Part shown: piece after piece, positions 49,489 to 60,893 of the stretch
Position numbering within the stretch: position 1 is the first letter of the stretch
Layout: each line of letters opens with the position of its first letter
Assembly (NCBI GenBank): GCA_032717465.1
Contig: CM064671.1
Coordinates: 54,590,491-54,654,490 of the forward strand
DNA: 64,000 nt
Source: Coenobita brevimanus
Taxonomy: Eukaryota > Arthropoda > Malacostraca > Decapoda > Coenobitidae
Direction of reading: 5' to 3'
Notes under the pieces: model-generated
Told to the model about the DNA's origin: nothing
Databases searched by the model: none
What the model saw: only the letters and a program-made list of their open reading frames with translations
Position numbers and translations under genes: made by a program

Positions 49489-49569
49489 TAAACTTGGCGA
49501 CCTCTTATCAGGATATTCAGGATATTATCATAAGGATATTGCTTGATATTTTGTGACTGTTACTTATTC

Positions 49570-51330
49570 ATGATGTCTACTATTACTACGCTTGATGAAG
49601 CCAAAGATTTTTTGTCAAATGTGCAAACAGTGTGTGATGTAGAAAACAGAACAAAGAATGAACTTAAGCTTGTTGCTCAACAATTGGGAATTGCAGTTCA
49701 CTCTCATCATTCTAAAGATCAAATTGTTGGCATGATTAATAAAAGCTTGTTTAATGTAACTCCTCCAAATGAGCAAACGCAGACTGAATTAGCTAAGTTA
49801 CAGCTAGCCCTGCAGGAGGCTCGTGTTAAGGAGGCTGAATTTCAAGCACGTGCTAAGGAGGCTGAGTCTCAGGCTAAGGAGGCGGAGTCTCAGGCTCGTA
49901 TTCAGGAGGCTGAATTTCAAGCAAATGCTAAGGAGGCTGAATTTCAGGCCCGTTCTAAGGAGGCTGAGGCACAAGTTGAAATTGCTAGGATTCAGGCAGA
50001 CCATGAGTATCGCATGAAACAAGGTGGAACTGGATCATCTAGCTCTGATGATTTTGATGTGGCTAAAAATGTTAAACTTGTCCCTCCTTTTAATGAATCT
50101 GATTTAACAAAGTATTTTCAGTTTTTAGAGAGGGTAGCTACAGGTTTTAATTGGCCCAAAAAGTATTGGCCAGTACTCCTTCAAACTGTTCTCACCGGTA
50201 AAGCTCAAGTAACTTATGCATCTTTGCCTCAGGATCAATCTGATAATTATGATGTAGTTAAGAGCTTGATTCTTAAGGCCTATGAGCTTGTTCCTGAAGC
50301 CTATAGAGCAAAATTTAGGACAACTTACAAGCAAGATAAGCAATCCCATGTTGAGTATGCAAAAATCAAAGAAGATCTGTTAGAGCAGTGGTTAAATTCT
50401 AAGAATGTGGATTCTGATTTTGACAAATTTAAGCAGATGATTTTGCTGGAGGACTTTAAAAGGTGTGTTAATAAAGATGTAAGCCTATATCTTGATGAGA
50501 AAAGAATAGATCATTTGCCTGATGCTGCAGTTTTAGCTGATGAATATGTTCTCACTCACAAGAGATATTCTCAAGAAAAAAGGAAAGCTGAGAGTAAGTA
50601 CGTTGCCTCTACTCAGAGTACAGGTAACAGGAAAGAGAATAACGATGATGTTTCTCAGGAAGTAAATACCAGCTTCACCTCTAGGTGTCAGAAAAGTAAA
50701 TGTACTTATTGTAGTAAGCTTGGTCATACTACGGAGAAATGTTTCAGGAGACAGCGTGATGTGAACAAAAAGGAGTCTTTAAATATTCAGTCAATTGGTC
50801 TAGTGTCCACCCTTGAGAGTTCCCAGAATTCTTTAACTGAGTTAACTGAACCTGCTTTGAGGGGTAACTTAAATTCTCATAATGGAGCTCCTCTTTTGAG
50901 CAGTAACGTGGGTGACACTCTCAAGAGTTCATGTGCTAATTTCCTGTCTGATGGTTTTGTCCGTCCTCTGGACAATAATGACAGGAAATCAGTTAAAATA
51001 TATCGTGATACAGGTGCTTGCCAATCCCTTATGCTGACCAGTGTTCTAGGCTCTAATGTTAATTCCTCTCATGAAACTGTAATCTTACAAGGTGTAGGGA
51101 ATAATTACATCTCTGTCCCTCTGTGCAGAGTGAATTTAGAGTCTGGTTTTGCTAATAGTTCCGTTATGGTTGGGTTGGTTGAGACACTCCCAATGTCAGG
51201 TGTAACTTTCTTACTTGGAAATTATATTGATGGAAGTCAAGTGTGTCCAGCTCCTCAGTTGTCTAGTGAGCCAGTGGCTGCGACCCAGGATTGTGATGTC
51301 CCTGATGTGTTCCCTGCATGTGCTGTCACT
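49570..51330 (+). CDS. gag and aspartic protease of the LTR element
   Basis: The likely start is ATG 49570 or 49573 (MSTITTLDEAKDF); an upstream in-frame ATG at 49543 adds nine residues. The N-terminus has a helical SAP-like segment, then a strongly charged coiled coil of repeated KEAExQA units (about 49795-49990). A capsid-like helical region follows (PFNESDLTKYFQFLERVA onward). The zinc knuckle CTYCSKLGHTTEKC is C-x2-C-x4-H-x4-C at about 50701-50742. The protease motif is IYRDTGACQS near 50998-51027. Together these build the particle and process the polyprotein. This portion has no stop. The reading continues directly into integrase. Confidence 0.85.
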
Positions 51331-51439
51331 AGGGCTAAGTCTAAAGTTACTGGTGATTTAGAGGATAATGATGATGATGATGTTATCCTAGCTGACACTT
51401 TTCTTGCTAATTTGGACCACTCACCAGATGAGGCAGTAC

Positions 51440-52740
51440 CCCGTAGTGTTGATAATTTGTCTCGTCAAGAGTTGGTTGAGTTGCAGGTTGCTGACCCTGA
51501 GTTGAAAGGTCTTGCTAACTCTGCTTGCAGTGAGGAAGAGTCAACTGGTGCTTCTACTTGTTATTATATAAAGTCAGGAGTACTTATGAGGAAGTGGAGA
51601 CCCCCAACAGCATCAGCCGACTGTGAATGGGAGGTTGTACATCAAGTTGTCATCCCTCGTGTTTGTAGGCAGGATATCATTAGAGTGGCTCATGATTCCA
51701 GTTTGGCAGGACACCTTGGAGTGAGGAAGACTGTGGCACGCATTTTGAAACACTTCTACTGGCCAGGTATCTTCAGGGATGTTTCCTGGTATTGTAAGTC
51801 TTGTCACACCTGTCAAGTTGTGGGGAAGTGTAATCAGACCGAAAAGGTTGCACCTCTAGTTCCCATTCCTCCTTTTGAGGCGCCATTCACCCGTGTGTTG
51901 GTGGATATTGTGGGCCCTCTTCCTAAGACTTCTTCAGGATTTTCTTATGTGTTGACCCTGATTGATATGGCTACTCGTTATCCTGAAGCCATTCCACTTA
52001 GAAATATCTCAGCAAAGAACGTGGTTAAGGAAATGCTAGGGTTCTTCACAAAGTTTGGTCTGCCCAAGGAGGTACAGTCAGACCGGGGAAGTAATTTCAT
52101 GTCAAATGTTTTCAAGCAGTCTCTGAAAGAGTTGGCCATCACCCAGATCACGTCTTTAGCTTACCATCCCCAGACCCAAGGAGCGTTGGAGAGATATCAT
52201 CAAACACTCAAATCGATGCTCAAAAAATACTGTTTGGAACATCAGAAAGACTGGGATAAAGGTCTTCCATTCGTTGTGTTTGCTGCATGAGAATCTCCAA
52301 ATAAATCACTGGGCTTCTCACCTTTTGAACTACTGTTTGGCCATGAAGTAAGAGGACCCCTTAAGTTACTCAAGGAATGCTGGCTGTCGGAGGAAGATGA
52401 CATCAACCTGCTGGAGTATGTGATGAAGTTCAAAGAACGGCTGTCCACTGCTTTACAGCTGGCGAGAGAGAATTTAGGAGCTGCTCAGGAGAAGATGAAG
52501 ACTTGGTATGATAAGAAGTCCAGGTTACGCCACTTTCAGCCAGGAGATCAGGTTTTGGTTCTGCTACCGGTTCATGAGCAACCTCTTCAAGCCAAGTTTA
52601 GTGGTCCTTATTTCGTGGAGAAGAAACTCAGTGATGTCAACTATGTCATCGCCACACCAGATCGTAGAAAGAACGAGCAACTATGTCACATCAACATGCT
52701 AAAGTTATATCACAGGCGGGACGAAAATAATCTAGTCTGC
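51440..52740 (+). pseudogene. Integrase of the LTR element, one internal stop
   Basis: The zinc domain reads HDSSLAGH then CKSCHTC (HHCC, about 51690-51806). The catalytic core has Asp at about 51904 in LVDIVGPL, Asp at 52081 in QSDRGSN and Glu at 52189 in GALERY, a D,D-35-E arrangement. A TGA at 52288-52290 interrupts after FVVFAA. The frame then continues with the rest of the domain and a GPY/F-type module, FSGPYFVEKKLSDVNYVIAT. A complete integrase therefore precedes the reverse transcriptase. Only the stop makes it defective. Confidence 0.85.
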
Positions 52741-52759
52741 ACTGAAGCTGTTCCACCCG

Positions 52760-53404
52760 AGTCTGCAAGTGAAGCTCTCCCATGCAGTATGAGCCTGAGT
52801 GATAGTTTGGGGAAGAATCCTGATATCATGAATGATCTCCAGACTAAGCTTTCTCATCTACCTCCCGAGGAAAGGCAGGAGTTTTCGGCATTACTGCAGG
52901 AGTACCCGCAAGTGTTCCGTGCCACTCCAGGAAGAACCACTGTGTTGATGCATGATGTCGATGTTGGAGACACAAAGCCAATTAAATTGCCTCCTTACCG
53001 TGTGAACCCGGTGAAAGTTCCTCTCATCCAGACGGAGCTTGGCTACCTGTTGGACCACAAGATGATTGAGCCCTGTCAGAGCGAGTGGAGTTCTCCTGTC
53101 ACTCTAGTCCCTAAGCCAGGTGGGTCACAGCGGCTTTGCATTGACTACAGACGTGTTAATCAGATAACCAAAACAGACACTTACCCTCTCCCTCGTGTGG
53201 AAGATTGCATAGACAAGATTTGAAAGGCTAGATACATAAGTAAGTTTGATTTGTTAAAGGGATACTGGCAAGTACCTATGACTGAATGTGATAGGGAGAT
53301 CTCATGTTTTGTAACATTAGGAAAGACTTTTGCATGTTGTGTAATGCCATATACAGATTGTTTTAGAGTAGTAAGAAATTTCCTTTGTAAATTTCTTTTT
53401 CTTT
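52760..53404 (+). pseudogene. Truncated reverse transcriptase of the LTR element
   Basis: After a linker with SHLPPEERQEFSALLQEYPQ come HDVDVGDTKPIKLPPYRVNP and WSSPVTLVPKPGGSQRLCID (fingers), then YRRVNQITKTDTYPLPR. A TGA at 53221-53223 follows. The frame continues to SKFDLLKGYWQVPM, the motif A region with its Asp. Homology stops at about 53345, and about 60 bp later the purine tract and 3' LTR begin. The YxDD motif, thumb and RNase H are absent, which suggests an internal deletion. The HPYRVNP-like and YRxVN motifs are Gypsy class. Confidence 0.82.
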
Positions 53405-53413
53405 GTGGGGAGG

Positions 53414-54218
53414 TGTTACATAGCCTATGATTTCATCATCCTTTGTGTAATTCTAACGTAAAGTGAGCTGCCTGTTTGATCACGAGCGTGTTCTGCCTCA
53501 GTCCCCCCCTTCTACCGTTATAGTAGAGTAAGTCGTCCTTTCTGTTGTTCAGTGGGGGATTGTCAACTCTTTGTCCCCATGGCTTCATTTGCGCGTCCTT
53601 CTTACAAGTTGTATCAAGCTCTGCCGGCCCCTATATAATGAGCTCAGTCTCTGCATCATTGCCACTTAGATCTGCTCCTCATTTTGTTCACATCTCTGTC
53701 CTCCCCTGTACAGTTATTATTATTGTGAGTTTCTCAGGAAGTCTCCAACCATCTAGCAGCTGTGTAATTTGAGTATAACTGTTATTGCATTTTTTCCTTG
53801 TACTGTATAGCATAAGGTGTTGATTTGTAGGCCTAGTGAGATTTTTTTGTAATTTATGTAGGATTCATTTTGTCAGCCAGTTTGAATACTATTTTGTATC
53901 TGTAATAATTTATCTTGCATTAACTGAGCATTACCCAGTGTATTTTCATTTTATCAGGGCTGACTTAGGTAAATTTACTCTTGCTAATTTCATGTTAATT
54001 AATTAATAGAGGCTATTGCAGTTAACCATATATTTAACCTGTTTTTTGCCATTACATTATCCTTATGAGTCCTGAATGTTTTGTTGTTAGTTTGTGCATT
54101 AAACTTTAACTTGTAATTTTACCTAACTCTTTTGTTTTGAACCTGGAACTTTACGGGACAGTAGTGATTTTTAGTATTCTCACTTAAAGTGTACATTATC
54201 TTTTTCTGTTCCGTAACA
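53414..54218 (+). repeat. 3' LTR
   Basis: It begins TGTTACATAGCC and ends TCCGTAACA, 805 bp. The extra length is mainly a duplicated TAATTAAT near 53997. Confidence 0.92.
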
Positions 54219-54366
54219 ATATCTATTACTCGTAATTTCCCAGCAAGTGAGGCAACTAGTCAGCCGAGTGAGTGTCAGGCATTAGCTAAGTAACAGAAAT
54301 TTCTTCATACTGAAGAAGATTACTATAATGAGATTATTTCTAAGTTTTTAAAGACAGTGTTCTTAA

Positions 54367-54903
54367 GTTTTATCCGCCCCTGTGTGGAGTGCAGCTCTCA
54401 TGTGTGGGGAGGCTCCCCACATACAGTTCTTCTCAATAGGGTGGAGTCAAAGGCTTTTCGTCTCATTAACTCTCCTCCTCTTACTGACTCCCTTCAACCT
54501 CTGTCTTTTCGCCGCACTGTTGCATCTTTATCTCTTTTCTATCGCTACTTTAATGGTCACTACTCCTCCGAACTATCTGCATGCATTTCTCCACCTCTAC
54601 GACGGGCGTGTAGCACCCGTCTAGCAGCAAACTCTCATCCCTTTTCTGTCCAACTCTCTAATGCAAGAGTTAACCGTTACTCCCAGTCCTTCATTTATGC
54701 AACAGGTCAACTCTGGAACTGTCTCCCTCTGTCTGTATTTCCTGCTGCCTATGATCTCCAGTCTTTCAGACGCAGTGTGTCCAGGCATCTCGAAATGATC
54801 GGAACTTGAATTTGGCTCTCTATTGTATTTTGTTTTTCTCTTGGAGGGAACTGTTATTGCGGGCTCATGGCCTTTCGTTCCTTCTTCGTCGCATAAAAAA
54901 AAA
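54367..54903 (+). mobile_element. 5'-truncated EN-RT LINE C-terminal fragment
   Basis: It starts at GTTTTATCCGCCCCTGTGTG and ends in an A-run at 54894-54903. The open frame of about 145 codons contains LLNRVESKAFRLINSPPLTD and SFIYATGQLWNCLPLSVFPA. It is very close to the copy at 20.70-21.97 kb, so it is a young insertion of the 3.27-kb family. Confidence 0.85.
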
Positions 54904-55118
54904 GTGTTTCGGTTTGGCTTCTACTTAGTGATATTCTTAACTTTAGAGATATTTCTCCCTCTAAATGGTGAATAGTGAACTTGGAAATGAACAGTAATAC
55001 AGGTAAGGATCGCATAAATACAAGAATTTTAAAGCAATTTAGTCAACAAATATATCTACTGGCCAGTCCGTTTACGACTTAGGAATAGCACATATTTGGT
55101 ATTCAGAGTTTCCTCAAC
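54904..55118. other. Spacer
   Basis: No feature seen. Confidence 0.4.
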
Positions 55119-55586
55119 TTAGCAATTCCGTAAAGATATATGACTAAGTTCATTGCTTCTGTTATTATTCATCATGAATTTTGTGAAATATACACCAGCG
55201 TCACAGTTGATATGCTGATACTGCTTTGGAGACAGACTGAAGGCTTCTGATTTTTGCGCTTGTATTTCATGGTGGTAACCGAAAGGCTCTTGATTTTGAT
55301 GTATGTAATATGAAGGCAGATTTGCAGAGTTCATCCCTGGTCTCCCTGGAACCATATTGGAGCCCATCATACATTTTGCCAACGCCGAATTCATTGGCCG
55401 TCCTGTTCGTGGCTTGTTGTTTAAGGATCGTCCAAGCCGCCATCTCTTAATCCATCTGTAGACGGTGCTAATGCTGGTGTTCACGCTCCTGGCAATGAGG
55501 CGCGGTGTGGTGCCTCTTTCCCACATCAGTATTATCATGGTGCGCAGACCCACACTGGTAGACTTTCTCTCACGCTGCGTCCGCAT
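55119..55586 (-). pseudogene. Transposase N-terminal DNA-binding domain relic
   Basis: The minus-strand frame opens with ATG near 55586. The first 70 residues hold a helix-turn-helix: RTMIILMWERGTTPRLIARS then STVYRWIKRWRLGRS, followed by the basic linker NNKPRTGRP. This is the paired-type start of Tc1/mariner-like transposases. The remaining 85 residues have no DDE motif and look like non-homologous sequence. No inverted ends are seen nearby. It could be an exapted or truncated gene. It differs from the transposase at 44.75 kb. Confidence 0.5.
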
Positions 55587-55663
55587 ATGAACAGCCTGGG
55601 AGTTAAAGCCACTGTCAGCTCCGACGGCGGATTAGAATTTTATCGTAAATAAAAACATAGAAA

Positions 55664-55775
<112 letters not shown>

Positions 55776-56147
55776 AATAGTGAAGGGGAGGGGGGCGTAA
55801 GATTTATGTGATAACGTCACGTGAAGAAGTTGAAGTGGACTATAATTTCGTTAACATAATTTTTTACTAGAACCCACTAGCCCATAAACCACTGCAGTTC
55901 GTATCCTAAGGTAAAAGTGATGACTTACAACGGACAATAATGAAGGGTAATGATATATTGTATCGAGTACACGATGATCCTTATGACAGACAGTCAGTGA
56001 CCCGCGCGGTCGGTTTATATATATTTTCCCGGTGTCTGATGAATGAATTGTCGCAATGGGGAAATCGTGAGTGCAACAGTCGGGCAAATCAGGGATTCGA
56101 TGTAGGATCCTTTTAGCTGCGAATTGGATGTCCTAAGCAACACTAAC

Positions 56148-56242
56148 CCTGGCTCAGTGGGTTAGAGCGTTTCCCTGTGACCGAAGGATCGGAGGATTGA
56201 ATCCACCCAAGGGTCATTGGTAGACATCAGGAAGGGCATCCG
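56148..56242 (+). mobile_element. tRNA-derived SINE head
   Basis: TGGCTCAGTGGGTTAGAG at 56152-56169 fits Pol III box A. GATCGGAGGATTGAATCC about 20 bp later contains a box B-like GGATTGAATCC. Then TCAGGAAGGGCATCCGG, a motif shared by many invertebrate SINEs, leads into the hairpin at 56240. Confidence 0.7.
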
Positions 56243-56664
56243 GTGTATCATTAAATCGTGAGGACCGTGAAAACCTGAGGACGAGGGCACCAGGCACACC
56301 CCAAAAATTCTGTTCTCGGCTAATTTTCACCATTCATAAGTGTATTCATCGCCATAAAACCTACATCATTGTCTTTGTCGATGTCTTTTCCAGCTGATAA
56401 GCATGATAAAAAAGGGGGGAAATCAAATACTAGCACCTTAAGGTGAGGATATAGTTTCCTCACCTTAAGGTGCTAATATTTGTTTTCCCCCCTTTTTTTC
56501 ATGCCTATCAGCTGGAAAAAACATCGACAAAGACAATGATGTAGGTTTTATGGCGATGAATACACTTATGAATGGTGAAAATTAACCGAGAACAGAATTT
56601 CTGGGGTGTGCCTGGTGGCCTCGTCCTCAGGTTTTCACGGTCCTCACGATTTAACGATACACTG
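56240..56664. repeat. Long hairpin, two 207-bp arms
   Basis: The left arm, 56240-56449, and right arm, 56457-56664, are inverted copies with only a few mismatches. The centre reads CCTTAAGGTGAGGA, a 7-base loop, then TCCTCACCTTAAGG. Mismatches include C/T near the outer end and a few in the A/G run. The arms continue the SINE body. Confidence 0.85.
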
Positions 56665-57309
56665 GTCATAAAATGCTACACGCTCCAATCCAAAGTCCTC
56701 TACCCAGGGGCAACGCCTTAGCCCTTCGGGGATACCTGGCGTGAAACCATTTTTTTTTTTTTTTTAATACTACCCCTTACTGTTGTGAACACCATACAGA
56801 CTCTGCTGATACATTTATGCCCCTAAATATGATGGCTTCATTTTTTACTATTATTATAATACCCAGGCGAGTTTGGTGTACTTTAGGATAGACATTACTA
56901 ACAGAAAGCCAAAGATATTGCCTTTAGTAACCGCTTCACTGTCCAGTGTTTGTCTAAAACAGTATAAAATTGTCTGATTGCAAAATGATTTCTCCGTTTA
57001 GAAAAGGCGCCGTCTTACTCAGTTAATTTATTACTTAGCAGCCTGGCTATTGCCAGATTATAGTCCGTTTGATTTAATTTGAAGAAAGTAAGCAACTACC
57101 CCAATTTAAACCCTGATCCATGACTGTGAAAGGTTTGCAATGGCACTAAATGCCACATATCATCAGTGTAATGGCGAAGAGCCGTATCACTACATTTCCA
57201 GCGGTAATACCAATCATTTAGCTGTAAAGTGATTGAAACACCATCGGACTATAGTCTGACTGTTACTGAAGACACAGGTGTGCACAGTTATTGTTACCGA
57301 CAAAATAGG
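56665..57309. other. Spacer, no gene seen
   Basis: A T-run lies near 56751-56765. Nothing else is recognisable. Confidence 0.45.
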
Positions 57310-57570
57310 AATAATTGCATTATCTTCCTACAATCCAGTCCCTTCCATGCTCCGTCAGGAGCGTAGGGACCCTGGACATGGGTCCTCAGTCTCGAATTTA
57401 AGGAAAGGTTGACCAGCCTTGTTCCTTCCTGAGTGGCATTGGTTGAGCAATAAATCCCTCTCATTGCTGTGATGTTAACCATTATGGACCTGGTCTGGAA
57501 GGAGCTCCTTATACCAGTAGAACACCAGGCGTCATTTGGTTACACGGTTACCACCCAATGCAGCAAAAAA
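57310..57570 (-). mobile_element. SINE-like repeat, diverged copy
   Basis: On the minus strand it reads TGGTAACCGTGTAACCAAAT, GGTTTATTGCTC-like and AATGCCACTCAGGAAGGAAC, in the same order as 18400-18620. The (GGAT)n tail is lost. An A-run is at 57566-57579. Confidence 0.55.
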
Positions 57571-58337
57571 AAAAAAAAACACTATCAATAATACAGTGGT
57601 CCAAACTAGACGTTATTGCACTGAGCTTGTTAAGCATCTTTCAGAAATGTTATTACTTTTTTAAAGCTTCGGATTTTAAAGCATAAGTCAATGAATCCTT
57701 TATCATCATTTTGAGTTTTGGAATAACTTCAAGTTAATTGTACAAAGATACAGTCAAGTTTTCCATTATGAGGAGCCTATAATGATTCCTACCAGAAATG
57801 TTCCAAGAATTTTCTATGAACTCTCCAAAAGTCACAAACCTGCTTGACTAATGAATATTATTCTGTAGGACATTGCCAGTTTGAATAATAATAATTCAAA
57901 ATTCTAGCAATTGTTGATCAGTTCAAAAGCATTACAAAGAACTCGGCAACTCTTAATTAAATCATTTGAATAATATTTGGTTGTGGCAACTTTTGCGATC
58001 ACTGTTTTTTCGTCTCATACTTCTGTGTTGAACACAACCCCTCCTCCTCTTAGCCAAACCTTACCTCTTTCTCCTTACCTAAACACGGCTGACCGAGATC
58101 ACTGACAGCAACCCCTACTGTATATCCTCGTACTCTTGCTACGGATGGAGAGGGGAGACGATGGTGATGCGAAAGGGGGATGGTGTATGCAGTTATGGTG
58201 TAACTGGGGGGAGGAGAGCGTGAAGTGTCACCGTGACCGCAACACACCACAACTGTACACCACTACCACCACATCTCACCCTTTTATGCAGTCCGCTTGG
58301 GGCGTGGCAGCTCAACTTCCCCCATTGAGCAGGCGGG

Positions 58338-58416
<79 letters not shown>

Positions 58417-59619
58417 TAAGGAAATATATTTATATGATTATAATTTTGAACAATAAAGTGTCTTAGTTTAATTTCATTATATTTAAGGTAAATAACTACA
58501 AGTGAAAGTCAGTGCATCATTCTTTCAGTAGAAATAGTTTCAATCCTGATTCGGTCAATTACTGCATGAAGAAATACAGCTGTTATGAGCCCCCTGATAA
58601 AAGAAAAAAATAACGTACGGCGTCTGCCAAAGGACATTAGGTTATAATAGTGATCCAGTAACGTATGGGTATGCGACAACTCTATGACATGAAGATGAAA
58701 GGTTAGTAGTGGCACTGGTGGAAATATTACTTTTGAGTCATGGACATGGCTACAAAAGTAAGGTTCTTTTCAAGCCCTTTTTCCCACATATTATCGCTCT
58801 TGTGCTATTTGTAACAGCAATACTGACCTGATTCCATTGTCATATGTTTACCTGTGTGTTTTTTGTCGTTAAGCTAATCAGTAAATTACTTTCTGATGAG
58901 CAGCATAACTTAATTTTCTTAAAGCCATTTTAAGCAGATGTATAGCTACCACATCAAAATTTCCCATTATCCTTAAGGTGGAATTCCCATAATTACTACA
59001 AACGAATAATGATTTTGATATTTTGTGTTTATTGTTTTGGAATGTGGATGTTATCAACCTTTAAATGAAAGTGAAGCTTTTCTTACATCAGTGTTTGTGA
59101 GAAGGAAACAGTTTTATAAATACAACTATGCAATTACATCCTAGTAGTATCGAGAATAGATCCACATGATGTGTTGGGTATCCTGACGTTTCAAGTACTG
59201 CTTAAGGCAGGCAGGTGGGTGTTGGCACAATACCAAGTTAAGTGAAGCATAAACAGATGCTCAGGTGAAATAATAAGAAGGTGACACAGGAGGCATATTG
59301 TTCCTTGTTGGTAAAGTATTACGTGCCATTCACCAAATCGAATGAATCTTAGCCACGCTTAGCAACAGAAATTGTAATAAGGTTTTATTAGGAAGAACTC
59401 CGATGATATCTATTTAATTGTTGAGAGTCATTTAAAATATAACCCTTCAGTTCAACATGTTACGTCTTTAAACAACTTTCAGTATTATTGCAAGTTAACC
59501 AGACAGAATGAATTTGCAACAGAAAGAGAATTGGTTCGTGTTAGATGTGCAAAAATATAGCTCAACAGTAAACATTAATCGACGTTCGTAGGTCACTGTT
59601 GTCAAAGAAGATATAGACG

Positions 59620-59699
<80 letters not shown>

Positions 59700-59952
59700 G
59701 TGTGTGTGTGTTTGTGTGTGATGAGTTCACAGATAAATACTGTATAATTAAATAAGGCAGTTTGTATCACAGTTCGTAGAGGTGACTTCATTATACCGTC
59801 GCACAGCCAAAGAAATGAATATATTTATAATATTTTTTTGGAGAATTCTATATGATACTATCTGTGAATTTTAGAGTCACACTGCATTTTGTATTTACAT
59901 AGCTGTACAGCTTTTTGGACAGAAATAGAGGAAATGGTATTCATTTCATATT
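57571..59952. other. Spacer 3' of IR gene B with microsatellites
   Basis: (GA)n lies at about 58338-58414 and (CA)n at 59623-59694. Near 59701 a short GT run follows the CA run as an inverted neighbour. I see no gene. Confidence 0.6.
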
Positions 59953-59958
59953 TTTATT
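59953..59958 (-). promoter_or_regulatory. Poly(A) signal of IR gene B
   Basis: A canonical AATAAA reads on the minus strand about 40 bases beyond the TAG of the gene B terminal exon. The position suits a short 3' UTR, but usage is not shown. Confidence 0.5.
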
Positions 59959-59996
59959 TCATATCAGGTGCTTCATACACGTACCAACAAGAATAT

Positions 59997-60254
59997 CTAA
60001 ACTGTGGACAAATTATAGTATTTAGCAAGCAGAGTCTCCGCAAAGAATATCAATGTTGCAGCGAAGAGGCCAATGGCGAGGAGGAGGATTGGGCCAAGTG
60101 TGTGTGTAAGCGTGAGTGCTTTGATGCTGGCAGTCGACTGGGGTTCATTATTATCATCATCCGCTTCCTGTGACGCAGCCTTCTTCCTCCGTGCTCTGCT
60201 TTCTTTGCGAGTAATTGCTATCATGTCTTCTGTCCATTTATCATAAAGCCCTGC
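59997..60254 (-). CDS. Ionotropic receptor gene B, terminal exon with M4
   Basis: The last exon starts AGLYDKWTEDMIAITRKESR and passes through a charged, acidic linker. It then reads LTLTHTLGPILLLAIGLFAA and TLIFFAETLL, the final membrane helix M4, and ends with a short cytoplasmic tail and a TAG stop. The acceptor is TTGCAG. AGLYxKWxEDM followed by LTLTHxxGPxxLL is the standard C-terminus of divergent decapod IRs. The linker is rich in K/R, then D/N/Q, which suits a loop. AATAAA occurs about 40 bases after the stop on the same strand. The frame is intact. Confidence 0.9.
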   Translation of the reverse strand, partial: AGLYDKWTEDMIAITRKESRARRKKAASQEADDDNNEPQSTASIKALTLTHTLGPILLLAIGLFAATLIFFAETLLAKYYNLSTV

Positions 60255-60830
60255 CTGCAATATAGTAAACTCAGATTTATTTCCTAGCTCACGAAATCAC
60301 ACAAACCCTACAAAATTCAGCAGTGCCGTATGTTACGAAGGAAAATATACTGGTGCTGCAAAGCCAGGATATGCTTTTCCGATATTATTTTTCTCCACTC
60401 CTTTTTCAGGCTGCTGCTCTGAATCGAAACATAGATTATTTATGAACAGTTCCTATAAATATTCATCTTTAGTATAAATCTGTATCTCGCCGATGTATGG
60501 GGATTGTGTTCAGTATCTTGCTTATCTCTACTTAATACCAAATTGATCAATGAGAGGAGGAAATCAATGACTAAATAAATAAACCATCGGAAACCGTATA
60601 CTAAATACAACATTTGTATCCCATTTTACTAGCTCACTCTGGTGCTGGGGAGAGACGGCTTCACGTGGTGGCGGCGATATAGCTGGGAGGCTTCACTGCC
60701 CGGTTATTCAAATGTCCCTCAACTCCCAGTCCTCAAAAGGAGGAGGATGGACGGCAGAAGAAGGGCTACTTGAGCCTGCAGTCCATCGGGTTCATGTTTC
60801 AAATGAACCTAGGGCTAGAGCTACTACCAT
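60255..60830. other. Intron of gene B, no gene seen
   Basis: Intron sequence between the last two exons. The last 170 bp, with GAGCCTGCAGTCCATCGG, resemble 6090-6180. No other structure is seen. Confidence 0.45.
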
Positions 60831-60831
60831 T

Positions 60832-60893
60832 TCTACTACTACTACTACTACTACTATTACTACTACAATTACCACTACTACTATTACTGTTGT
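60832..60893. repeat. (ACT)n microsatellite
   Basis: An imperfect ACT/ATT run of about 60 bp next to the SINE-like copy. Confidence 0.85.

Larger units (their letters stand above)
48694..54218 (+). mobile_element. Ty3/Gypsy-class LTR retrotransposon with INT before RT
   Basis: Complete boundaries are present: LTRs at 48694-49488 and 53414-54218, a 4-bp target duplication ATAT at 48690-48693 and 54219-54222, a putative primer site TGGCGACC at 49495 and a purine tract GTGGGGAGG at 53405-53413. The internal part encodes gag, protease, integrase and then the start of a reverse transcriptase in one frame. Usual Gypsy order is PR-RT-RH-INT. The INT-then-RT order is described for the Gmr1-like group. 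The remainder of RT and all RNase H are missing, so the copy needs help from others. The LTRs differ by about a dozen substitutions and one 8-bp indel, suggesting a fairly recent insertion. Confidence 0.88.

Noticed and set aside
58136..58456. 106-codon frame ending in RERERE
   Set aside because: The end is (GA)n, and the start has no recognisable domain or splice context.
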